Part shown: piece after piece, positions 51,693-60,283 of the stretch
Position numbering within the stretch: the stretch's first letter is position 1
How the letters are laid out: each line of letters opens with the position of its first letter
Assembly: GCA_002245135.1 (NCBI GenBank)
Contig: NGBS01000880.1
Location: 1-64,000, forward strand
From: Proteromonas lacertae
Lineage: Eukaryota; Sar; Bigyra; Opalinata; Proteromonadidae
Reading direction: 5' to 3'
Length of the DNA stretch: 64,000 bases
The notes under the pieces: generated by a model
Told to the model about the DNA's origin: nothing
Seen by the model: only the letters and a program-made list of their open reading frames with translations
Database searches by the model: none
Program-made: the position numbers and the translations under genes

Positions 51693-52115
51693 ATGGTCAA
51701 GAAAGTAAGAGCGTTCTCAAGAGCAACTAAAACCAATATTCTGGCAAGGAGATCAACTAAGACTCCCAGGTCAACATCTTCACGTCCAGACAAAGCAATC
51801 ATCGATCTGGCTAATAAGTATAAGGAGGTGATGAGCTTACCAAAGGAAGCTTACGAGGATACCAGAAGTATTCTACGTCAACTATCACGGGATGTTGCTA
51901 ACATCGCTGAGAAGGACAACCCATTCTTTCAATTGATCCGGGAGCATGCTGCTAAAGCCAATGTTGAGATTCTTAACTTCAAAAGGAGTTCTGAATCTGA
52001 TGGTAAGTCAACTACATCAATTCTTCATAGGGCAGTGGATTATATAAAGGGAAAGCTTCCAGCTGGAGAGACTGTCAAGGATATAATGAGGAGTCCACAA
52101 GTATGGGCTCAGTAG
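51693..52115 (+). CDS. Basic orphan protein of Polinton C
   Basis: 140 residues. Very basic, Ser/Thr/Arg-rich first 35 residues (VRAFSRATKTNILARRSTK), then a helical acidic/basic body (LPKEAYEDTRSILRQLSRDV) and a C-terminal AGETVKDIMRSPQ. Possibly a virion core or DNA-binding protein. No family recognised. The next gene starts 13 nt before its stop, a virus-like overlap. Confidence 0.5.
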   Translation: MVKKVRAFSRATKTNILARRSTKTPRSTSSRPDKAIIDLANKYKEVMSLPKEAYEDTRSILRQLSRDVANIAEKDNPFFQLIREHAAKANVEILNFKRSSESDGKSTTSILHRAVDYIKGKLPAGETVKDIMRSPQVWAQ

Positions 52116-52471
52116 TTAACTATCTTGGACGAGGTAAAGGTGATTCAAAAGAGGAGGAAGAGGATGATGTTGGTTACTATGCTAGACTATATAATCAATA
52201 CCGTAAGGTGACTTCCAAGAGTCGTGAACGCGAGTCCTCCACCGATGATGATGATGAGATTCCAATCCTTGAGGTTGATCCAGACTATGTGTCGGAGGAA
52301 CTGCTCCAAGAGAATCCACCGTCAGTGCAAGTAATCGACATCCACGAGTTTGATGAACTGATGAAACGATCCTCCTATGATGACTTAACCTGCTTGCTCC
52401 AGGATCAACTAATAAGGAGTAAAGGAAGCTATAAAGAGTATGCTCCGTGGCCGTATGATAGAACTCCTTGA
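52103..52471 (+). CDS. Acidic orphan protein of Polinton C
   Basis: 122 residues from ATG 52,103. Acidic (KEEEEDDVGYY, STDDDDEIPILEVDPDY) with a Leu-rich end. No family recognised. The 3' end overlaps the antisense ATPase fragment by about 50 nt, either natural tail-to-tail overlap or a rearrangement junction. Confidence 0.45.
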   Translation: MGSVVNYLGRGKGDSKEEEEDDVGYYARLYNQYRKVTSKSRERESSTDDDDEIPILEVDPDYVSEELLQENPPSVQVIDIHEFDELMKRSSYDDLTCLLQDQLIRSKGSYKEYAPWPYDRTP

Positions 52472-52562
52472 ATTGTCTAAAGGGAGTTGCCAAGGTAAGA
52501 GACTTATGAAGTAATTGAAGGTTGCTGCATGATATGTTTTTGAAGGCTAAGCAATAGTCCAG
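52419..52562 (-). pseudogene. Polinton C packaging ATPase, C-terminal fragment
   Basis: KLDYCLAFKNISCSNLQLLH...FRQFKEFYHTATEHTLYSFLY aligns with LDYCLVFKNLSMANLRNLY...FKSYYDYATKQSNHSFLY of the Polinton A ATPase. The Walker A and B regions are missing on the 5' side, where the frame continues into unrelated sequence. Shows the remnant is a Polinton. Confidence 0.75.
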
Positions 52563-52919
52563 CTTCATCGATTGCATCGATGAAGGCCCAGTAAAGGTAA
52601 ACTCTGAATCTAGAAGGGGACGGACTCCTAGAACACTCGTTAGAACTCTGACACTTATACCAGGATTCCTCCTACGGGTCTGCACAGGTACTCCTGGAAG
52701 CTATCTAGAAGTGTTGGTTACCTCGAGGTGATGATTCTAATCACGCTCTTGACTCTCCTTACTACGCTGGTGACCTTGTAAGGGCTTTTAATTGAATCAC
52801 GGAAACCAGCTGGGGAACCAGGACTTTACAATTGTTAACTTGTTAACAATTGTTAACAAGTAACCAATTGGTAAATCCAGGAGGCTTTGACTAATTCCTA
52901 ATTTCCTCACAATCTAAAT

Positions 52920-53230
52920 ACCTCATGTTTATTTGTTGTCAATGCCGTGAAGAACGCAATAAGTATCAACAACTATACAAGATGAGACGTGTGAATCTAT
53001 ATAAGAATAAGTTACCTTTGAATGGAGTCTTATGATATAGGTGCTTCAAGATCCACCCAAGGAAGGAGTATCTGAAACGGGATGGAGGATATTACAAGAG
53101 CTGTGAAGAGTGCCGTAGGTATCGTCAAAGGAAGAATCATCAACACCATAAGAAACTTACCTTCTCTGATTAGCTTATCGTCAACAACCCAGTTGATATT
53201 CCAATACCTGAGTACTCACCAGAAGTCACG
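52920..53230 (+). pseudogene. Zinc-finger protein remnant of Polinton C
   Basis: CCQCREERNKYQQ (near 52,940) and, after a TGA at about 53,033, CFKIHPRKEYLKRDGGYYKSCEECRRYRQRK (53,041-53,133). The second part matches YKSCTECRNKKKRRYEE of the Polinton A finger protein. At least two stops, so not functional. Two tandem fingers may have existed. Confidence 0.6.
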
Positions 53231-53539
53231 TTGTAGATGGAAGTGGGAGTATCAAGGCCAATTGTAGTATTCAAGGACTGTGGAGTTCAATGTAACTTGC
53301 TTAACATCAACACTACGGAGATGCTCTAGGATGAACTTCAAAGGAGCTTATAACCAAAGTGATTTGAAGATGATGTCTAGTGAAGTCGTAAGCTGGAGCA
53401 GTCAATAGAAAGCACCTCACAGCTGGGTAAGTATTAATGAGAGCTCTTTAGGTTGGATTATACTGAAGCTAATATTACATTATTTTGCTATTTTCTTGCT
53501 ATTTTTATCTATTATTAAAAATATAACTTCTAAAAAATC

Positions 53540-54463
53540 ATGAGTTCTAGTAAAAACTACTTTACTTCTAAAAAGTATGTAGAAGAGGAGGCTGAGGAGG
53601 ATAACTCTACTATAACTAGTGATGAAGATGATTTAGAAAATTGTGAAACTGAACCAGTACCACAAAGTGAATATGAAAAGCCTTATATTAAGGATTATGA
53701 GAAATGGTGTAAGGAAAACAATGTTGATGAAATGGAAAGTAATCCTGAACCAAAGTATGAAGCTGAATTAGTGAGGAAAATCACGGGTGATAAACAAATG
53801 TTAGAAATGGTAAATATTCCTAAGTTAGAATCTGCAAGAGGATTAGTGAGTGATTACCTTCCTCCTCATTTAAATAGATGGTTAACTTTCATTGGGCATG
53901 TATCTGAGATGATATTAGAAAAACCAAAAGAGGATCAGGAAGGATATTATTCTGTGAAGTTTACTAATGTTCAAGTAGCTAGGTTTGCAGGAAAGGATTG
54001 TGATGCTAGTGAATGGATAAAGTTAAAATCCTCTTGGTTATATGATATAGCTGATTATTTGAAAACCTCTAAACATTTGGAGCATAGTATTGAAGTTGTC
54101 CTCAATTTATACAGGATCTTCATTTGGAAGAATGATGATAGACATAATCTTGTAGGAAATGATAAAACAGTATATGAGGATTGGACTGTTATGGAGGATA
54201 AGGATGTTGTTGTTCCTGTAGTAGCTTTAAAATATACCATCAAGAATAATACATGCTTTGTTAATTTATTCATTGATGGAGATATTATGATTGTAAGTGA
54301 GGATTATGTTAAAGAAAAAGTTAAGGATAAGGTTGAGGAAAAAGAGGAAAAGAAGTTTAGTACTCCTAAAAGAAAAAGAGAAAGGTCCTTAAGTCCTCCA
54401 GTAGTGAAGAGAAGTAACATAGGAGGATTAACCATAAAGAAGGATCATAAGCATAAAAAGTAA
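53540..54463 (+). CDS. Orphan protein of Polinton B, acidic N-terminus and basic tail
   Basis: 307 residues. Acidic residues dominate the first 70 positions; the centre is globular with conserved-looking Trp/Arg positions (PPHLNRWLTFIGHVSEMIL); the end is Lys/Glu-rich then TPKRKRERSLSPP, a probable nuclear signal. No family recognised. Upstream CTATTTTTATCTATTATT resembles the T-rich tract of other genes. First gene from the left edge. Confidence 0.6.
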   Translation: MSSSKNYFTSKKYVEEEAEEDNSTITSDEDDLENCETEPVPQSEYEKPYIKDYEKWCKENNVDEMESNPEPKYEAELVRKITGDKQMLEMVNIPKLESARGLVSDYLPPHLNRWLTFIGHVSEMILEKPKEDQEGYYSVKFTNVQVARFAGKDCDASEWIKLKSSWLYDIADYLKTSKHLEHSIEVVLNLYRIFIWKNDDRHNLVGNDKTVYEDWTVMEDKDVVVPVVALKYTIKNNTCFVNLFIDGDIMIVSEDYVKEKVKDKVEEKEEKKFSTPKRKRERSLSPPVVKRSNIGGLTIKKDHKHKK

Positions 54464-54501
54464 TTAAAAAGATAATTATCATTAATTCCTTACTATATTC
54501 T

Positions 54502-54518
54502 TATTTTTGTTTTTCTAT
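54502..54518 (+). promoter_or_regulatory. T-rich 17-mer at a gene start
   Basis: TATTTTTGTTTTTCTAT ends on the first two bases of the integrase ATG. The identical 17-mer is at 63,768-63,784 before another Polinton B gene. Related tracts precede the MCP and ATPase genes of A. May be a late-type promoter or initiator. Confidence 0.5.
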
Positions 54519-55797
54519 GGATATTCCAAAAAAGACTTTACCAGAACTATATTTACAATACAACTATTTATCTGCTAAAGATTTCATCAATATTTGCACT
54601 CACTATGGTTATAGCGAAGATGAAGCTAAGACTTTTGTATATTCTTCTCCAAGATATCAGTTAGCATCAAAAAGAGTTCGTCCTAAAAAATTAAGGTATA
54701 CTACTATTAAAGTGCCAGGTACTTTTATGATTGATTTTGCATTCTTTCAAGGAAATGATGGTCCTCCATCCTTATTTATTATTAATGTAGTATCGAGAAA
54801 AGTATGGGTTTATACTTTAGCAAGTAGAAGTGGTTTAGCTTTTGCAGAAGCTTTTACAAAGTTTGTATTTCAGAATAGGGTAAAAGGAATTTTAGTGGGA
54901 GAGGAGGAATATATGATTTTCATTGCTTCTATCATTTGTGATAGAGAAGGAGTATTTATAAGTAATGAATTTCAAAATTTCTGTAAAAAGTATAAAATAA
55001 AGATACATTATAAAGATACAGATGAGCATAATATCATGGGTATTTTAGATAGAGCAGTTAGAACAATAAAGGATCTTATTTATTATAGAGGAAGCACATA
55101 TGATCAAAAGAAATTAATAAAAACACAAGCTGATTTAAATAATTTTATCTAAATGATTGTAAAGGATTACAACAATACTCCTCATTCAGGAATTAAAGGA
55201 TATACACCAAATGAAGTATATGATGATATGAGTCTACAATTGAAATTCCTCCATGAATCGAGGAATTATAATAGAAATCTTAAAGCCAAAAAAGGATCTC
55301 CGTTTAATGTTGGAGATAAAGTAAGAGTTAAAGAAAGAGCAAAATCAAAATTAGATAAATCTCATAGGTATAGTGATCAAGTATATACGATAAAGAGGAA
55401 AAATCCTTTTTCATATGATATTGATGTATATGATGATGAAGGAAGAATAACTACCAAAAGATCTAAGGAGTTTGAATTACTAAATGTATCAGATACACAT
55501 CCATCCTTTGCTAAACAGAATGAACAGTATTACAGAACAATAGGAAAGGAAATGCAACAGTATACAAGAGATCTTGATTATGTTCCTCCTGGTGTAGTTG
55601 TTAATAATGAACCTCAACTACAACCTGTTGCTGAAACAGTTCCTGTTAATCCTGCAGAACAAGCAGTGCAAGATTATAAGGATAATAATGCTGCACTTGA
55701 TTTTGTTAATAAAGTTAGAAGGACAAGATCAGGAAGGATAAGTAGACCTAATCCTCTATACTCACGAAGTATATATGGAGCAGGACATATATGGTAA
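54517..55797 (+). pseudogene. Retroviral-type integrase of Polinton B, one in-frame TAA
   Basis: 427 codons in one frame, interrupted only by TAA at 55,150-55,152, where the A integrase has Gln (a CAA to TAA change). N-terminal LPELYLQYNYL; catalytic Asp in FMIDFAFF, Asp in IICDREGVF, and Asp in ILDRAVRTIK, 35 residues later, where Glu is expected. Downstream YTPNEVY block, then FNVGDKVRVKERAKSK (SH3/chromo-type C-terminal domain) and a Pro/Val-rich tail with RRTRSGRISRP. It would insert the element into the genome. Same gene in A at 33.4-34.6 kb. Confidence 0.82.
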
Positions 55798-55860
55798 ATA
55801 TTTATATTTTTATGCTTTTTGTTTTCCCCTATAAATAAAACTCATAATAAGAAATGTTAC

Positions 55861-56517
55861 TTAAAAATTATCACCCATATAAATGTTTCCTATTCTTAAA
55901 ATTTGAGATTGTCTTGGGATATAAAAAGGTTTACAATATGGCATACCTGAAAAACTAAAATCTTTATGATTTACAACGCCGTTATATTGAGGTTTTTCAG
56001 AGAAGTAAATACCAGTAACATTTTTAGTATCGTTTTCTACAACTGATAATGTTAATACTAAATTTTGTTTAATATACTGAAAATACGAATCAAATTTACT
56101 TTTATATAAATCATTAGGTATTTGCCATGACATTTGTGGAGCGTTATACATGTAAAAATCAATACTATCATAATCTGTAGATTGAAATGATACAGATTGA
56201 TCTGCTAATATTGTCATCATAATAAAATTATTATAAAAATCTAATTGTATAGGAAACATTTTTTCTCCTACCATATTATTACCTTTAATAATTACCATAT
56301 CTATAGTAATAAATTGAGTACCAAGTTTCCTAGTATCCTTTAATCTTTGTTCCATATCAGAAAGATCTGTTCTTTTAGCAACATTTTTAATGTCCTCCTT
56401 GCTAGCCAATGTTTGAATATCAGGCATATTAATAAGGATATCTTCTGCAGCATCTTGCACTTCCTCTCTAATTGTTTCGATTATTTTTTGAGTGTTATTT
56501 ATGTTATTACCCAACAT
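55861..56517 (-). CDS. Orphan protein downstream of the Polinton B ATPase
   Basis: 218 residues: N-terminal coiled-coil-like half (TQKIIETIREEVQDAAEDIL) and a C-terminal half of alternating hydrophobic strands that could be a beta-sandwich. No family recognised. It occupies the same position relative to the ATPase as the 367-residue protein of A, with the same helical-then-beta design. Its stop lies 63 nt from the integrase stop on the other strand. Confidence 0.55.
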   Translation of the reverse strand: MLGNNINNTQKIIETIREEVQDAAEDILINMPDIQTLASKEDIKNVAKRTDLSDMEQRLKDTRKLGTQFITIDMVIIKGNNMVGEKMFPIQLDFYNNFIMMTILADQSVSFQSTDYDSIDFYMYNAPQMSWQIPNDLYKSKFDSYFQYIKQNLVLTLSVVENDTKNVTGIYFSEKPQYNGVVNHKDFSFSGMPYCKPFYIPRQSQILRIGNIYMGDNF

Positions 56518-56546
56518 TACAAAGAAAAATGTAAATGAATTAAAAG

Positions 56547-57296
56547 TTATTTTTCTTCCAATACTTTATCAAAATTTATCCTAAATTCGGATTTAGCTCT
56601 ATCTATATAGAGGAAAGCATAAGAAGAGGAATTAACTACTGCATTATACACTTTCTTAAAATCCTCAAAAGAATCTAACCATAACTCCAAGGATTCTTAT
56701 AAACTCCTTAAATTATCTTCAGTTAAACCTTTAAAGACTAAACAATAATCAGTTTGCAATCCAGCTTGAGGAGATAAATCAGTTATATACTGAGAACTAA
56801 ATATTGTTTTGGACTTATAATGCCTATTGTGTTCAGTAATTGTATTAATAATAGGCATCTTTAATTCAGAGGAAATATCATCAAATATAAAAATATTTTC
56901 AGGATAGGTCATATTACTCTTATCCACAGGATCCAAATCCTTCATCACCTTTTGTAAATTGTTATATCCTTCTTCTTCATTTATTAAAGAATCATATTTT
57001 TCATAGTATATACCATTATACTTTAACAACTGAAATATCTTTTCATATATAATATCATTGTCCAATGTACTTACAAAAAAGAATACCTTTTGTTCTTCCT
57101 CAGAGGATAAGATGTTTTTCAAAATGTTATAGATTAAAGTTGTCTTACCTGATTTCTTTTTTGCTACAATAAATATATTGCTGAAAGGTTCCTCAAAGTA
57201 CTCATAACCTAAAACACTCTTCGATGGCTTCTTTCTTTTCTTTGGTTTTTCCAAAGGTTCTACAGATAAGTTATTTATTATTTTAATATGATACAT
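56547..57296 (-). pseudogene. Packaging ATPase of Polinton B, one in-frame TAA
   Basis: From ATG 57,296 (the frame opens at TTG 57,302). Walker A VAKKKSGKTT, Walker B NIFIFDDIS, SSQYITDLS and TDYCLVFK, all as in A. TAA at 56,697-56,699 falls where A has Tyr; the same frame continues with ESLELWLDSFEDFKKVY...SYAFLYIDRAKSEFRINFD to the true-looking stop at 56,547. So the last fifth is cut off by a single nonsense codon. Confidence 0.85.
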
Positions 57297-57338
57297 ACAC
57301 AAAACAAAAGAAAAAGAAAATGAAATATTTTAATGAAA

Positions 57339-57827
57339 TTATCTTATGCGTCTAGTTCTTCTTCTCCTTGATCATCCTCTTCTTCTTCTTCTTCTTATAC
57401 CTAAACCTACTTTGCTTAAAGATTTAGATGCTATATTAGCAACTGTACTCCAAGGCTTTAAGACTGAATTAGCTATCTTAATTCCATTACTTAATACTTT
57501 ATGATCATGCATGTATTTTCCTATCTTTTTAATAGTATCACCTAAACCTTTTCCTTTTCTTGGATGACCATATGAAATAGGATCACTTCCTTTAAAAGAT
57601 CCTCCTCTTACTCTGCAACGTCTTCTCCTTCTTCTTCTACCATATCCTTGTTTCTCAATAACATGAGAAATAGCATTGCCAGCAAATGGTATTAACTTTG
57701 CTATTCCGCTTAAAATACCTTTTCCTTTTAACCAATTTCCTCCACTGTACCTTCTTCTTCGTCCTCTTCTTCTTTTTTTACTCGATGTGCCTCGAGAGCC
57801 TTTTAATTTAAATGAGTATAACCCCAT
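57339..57827 (-). pseudogene. Arg-rich virion core-type protein of Polinton B, TGA near the end
   Basis: 151 codons to TGA at 57,372-57,374, after which the same frame reads SRRRRTRRIR to TAA at 57,339: the Arg-rich tail continues, so the TGA is probably a recent CGA to TGA change or may not matter. Contains KKRRRGRRRRYSGG, a hydrophobic LSGIAKLIPFAGNAISHVI, GYGRRRRRRRCRVRGG and an amphipathic IGKYMHDHKVLSNGIKIA. It combines features of both core proteins of A (29,706 and 30,304). Likely DNA condensing and membrane active. Confidence 0.65.
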
Positions 57828-57874
57828 ATTGAAAAACAGTAAGAAATATAAGAATGACTAAAATTTTATAATTT

Positions 57875-59229
57875 TTATATTACTCTTTGAATTCTTCTCA
57901 TTCCAACTTCTAAAATTCTTCCTGTGATGATGTAGAATCGGTGAGTTACTGATGTTATATCATGTTGTAAATCATTTTTTTGTTTTGGTCCAAATTTTAC
58001 ATTATAACAATCAAAAGTTATCTTAAGTTGTTGGTCTAATGGTCTTCCTCCTCTGGACTTAATATTAGTCAAATTATTATCAGCAGTAAACTTCAAAATT
58101 TCAATAAACTTTTTGGGGAATGGTTTAGTATTATATTGGTCAAAATAGGTTGTTGTAAGCATTTTCTGTATTGGCAATATGGATCCTGATTGTTTACGTA
58201 TAAGAAATCAGGAGTATAAACAAAATCATTTAATAACCATCTAAATCTAGTATCAGGATGATCAAAAGATACTGTTTGTGCATCATTATCTACTGCAGTA
58301 TACAATATATACTTAACATAAGGACCAATACTTGAATCAATTGTAAAATTGTACTGGAAATGATTAGTAGCTGTTGAATTAGTAACTGTTGTTTGGACAA
58401 TATTAAAATAATTAAAATCAATAGGATGACGATATACCCAATTTAAAGTATTGGCATTACAATCAGGATCACTATTGTAACAAGCATATAATTCCAAATT
58501 AAATAAATCTGCTTTTGGTTGTATCATATCATGATCACCTGGACTTTTTTCTGCCATGCATGTTTTAGATCTAGGTCCAAAAGTAAATTGAATGAAAATC
58601 TTCTCTCCAAAGAACATATCATTGGATAAACTCAATATGGTATTATATAATTCTCCTAATACCATTCTAACTTTGCATATATTTGCATTATCTTCCAAAG
58701 GAATATCTTTAGTAGAACAATTTGAACTACTAAATCCAGTTACTGTTCTGTTCTTTATTTCCCATCTTCCTGCTTGGTTATTCCATTCTTTATGTATACC
58801 AGTAAATAATTTACTATTTTGATCAAAATAGTTATCATCAATAATTACTTTCTTGGCTAATTGTGCTGCAATATCTCTATAATCATTATACTGAAAATCC
58901 AAATCACATATCAAGGAACCAGTAATATTATACACTCTAATTGTGGATAAATTGAAAGTATTAAAGAGGATTACTGTAGGATTTTCAACACCTTGAATAT
59001 CCTCTGCTTTATCCCAATAGAATTTTTGTTCCCATTCCATATAGGATTGGGATAAATTGATACAATTATCAGGAGATAACTCGAATGTAACAGTATTTGA
59101 GGAATTACTTTCCTGCAAAGTAATAACATCTCTTGTTTGATTAGGAGTAATACGTATCCAATGCTGTTCTGGTTTAAAAACTTGGATATCACTTGAATAT
59201 TTTTGAGATGTAGGAATTGATAATGACAT
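57875..59229 (-). pseudogene. Major capsid protein of Polinton B, one frameshift
   Basis: Start MSLSIPTSQKY at 59,229. Frame 1 reaches LLNDFVYTPDFLYV and loses homology after NNQDPY; the match to A continues in the next frame from about 58,177 (FIEILKF, GRPLDQQLKITF, THRFYIITG) to the stop at 57,875. So about one nucleotide is missing near 58,180. Complete length would be about 450 residues, near that of A. Double-jelly-roll capsid of Polinton type. Confidence 0.82.
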
Positions 59230-59272
59230 TATGTTATTTAAAACAACAAGAATTTTTAGAATAATTTAAGAA

Positions 59273-60226
59273 TTAAAAAATAAGAATTTCTAAGCATAAA
59301 GTTACTTCATCCAAACTAATTCCATATCCATCCTCCTGAGAAAGGGATATTGTTATTAAATCATTTTGATGATAACCTATTCTTCTAGCAGTTAATTTAG
59401 GATTAGGATTGTTATATACTATATAAGATTCTTCAAATCTTTCAATAGGTATATTTGCCAAAACATTAGAATCCTCATCCTGATTGACAGTATCGAATCT
59501 TATCTGCAATTGACTTACTGATATTAAGGTTGGTCTGCAAGGAAATTCATATTTTTGAGGATTTGAAATGATTCCATTAATCACTTTTGTATATGTTATT
59601 TCACCTTCATCATATTTCTTTTTCCATAAAACTATCTTTATATCTCTATGATCTTCACCAAATAATTTGAATATATTATTCGGAAGTTCCATCCAAATAT
59701 CCTCTACCCATATAAACTTTTGAGGAATTGGTGCTTCATGCGATTTGAATACATACTTTATCTTATAGTCTAAATCTAACTTATTCTTTCTATTAATACT
59801 TATAACATGTGCAGGATCAATTAGTTCATTTGGTAGTATTATATCATCTTTAATATAAGGAAATCTTCTCAAAAATCCTTCATTTATAACATTGAGGATT
59901 TCATCCTCTGAATAGTATCCTAAAGGAATACGAATATTATTATCATATGATATAGTTTGTAAAGGATCTATTTTTCCTGAATCTGGATATATTTGTAATT
60001 CTTCTCCGTGTATATGGATTTTAAAGTAGTTATTAATGTCGAATTGGATTGTTGGAAATGTGTTACTAATCGATGCAGACAATAATGTAATATTACAGTA
60101 TCGTTCATCAACGCTGGGAACACTTATGGTTCTATGGTATTCATCATGAGGAAGTTTGGGATCATAATCTTTTGTATTTACTATAAGGTTACGTTCAATA
60201 TTATTAAAATCTTTCTTCTTTTGCAT
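59273..60226 (-). CDS. Penton-type minor capsid protein of Polinton B
   Basis: 317 residues, no breaks. ITLLSASISNTFPTIQFD, RPTLISVSQLQIRFDTV, and DSNVLANIPIERF give a full-length match to the A penton at 22,420-23,379. Ends in beta-strand-like ISLSQEDGYGISLDEV. Starts 43 nt from the MCP start on the same strand (upstream gene) and is divergent from the long gene at 60,284. Confidence 0.82.
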   Translation of the reverse strand: MQKKKDFNNIERNLIVNTKDYDPKLPHDEYHRTISVPSVDERYCNITLLSASISNTFPTIQFDINNYFKIHIHGEELQIYPDSGKIDPLQTISYDNNIRIPLGYYSEDEILNVINEGFLRRFPYIKDDIILPNELIDPAHVISINRKNKLDLDYKIKYVFKSHEAPIPQKFIWVEDIWMELPNNIFKLFGEDHRDIKIVLWKKKYDEGEITYTKVINGIISNPQKYEFPCRPTLISVSQLQIRFDTVNQDEDSNVLANIPIERFEESYIVYNNPNPKLTARRIGYHQNDLITISLSQEDGYGISLDEVTLCLEILIF

Positions 60227-60283
60227 AATTTTAAAGAAATCTTAAAATAAATTCATTTAACAAATTTTTACTATTTTTGAAAC

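Larger units (their letters stand above)
51617..53450. mobile_element. Rearranged remnant of Polinton C
   Basis: About 1.8 kb with a G+C content visibly above both host and Polintons A and B, like the interior of the giant palindrome. It carries two overlapping plus-strand genes, a minus-strand ATPase fragment and a zinc-finger remnant. Order and truncations show it is not contiguous with a complete element. The GC-rich codon use is what links it to the palindrome's PolB fragment; the two could be parts of the same lineage. Confidence 0.7.

Noticed and set aside
52182-52685. Whole 167-codon minus frame as a gene
   Set aside because: Only the 52,419-52,562 part resembles an ATPase; the flanks are antisense to other Polinton C genes or unrelated, so I kept just that part.
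55150-56699. TAA reassigned as a sense codon in Polinton B
   Set aside because: TAA also ends nearly all genes here, and the aligned residue differs (Gln in one gene, Tyr in another). Kept only as a question in the findings.
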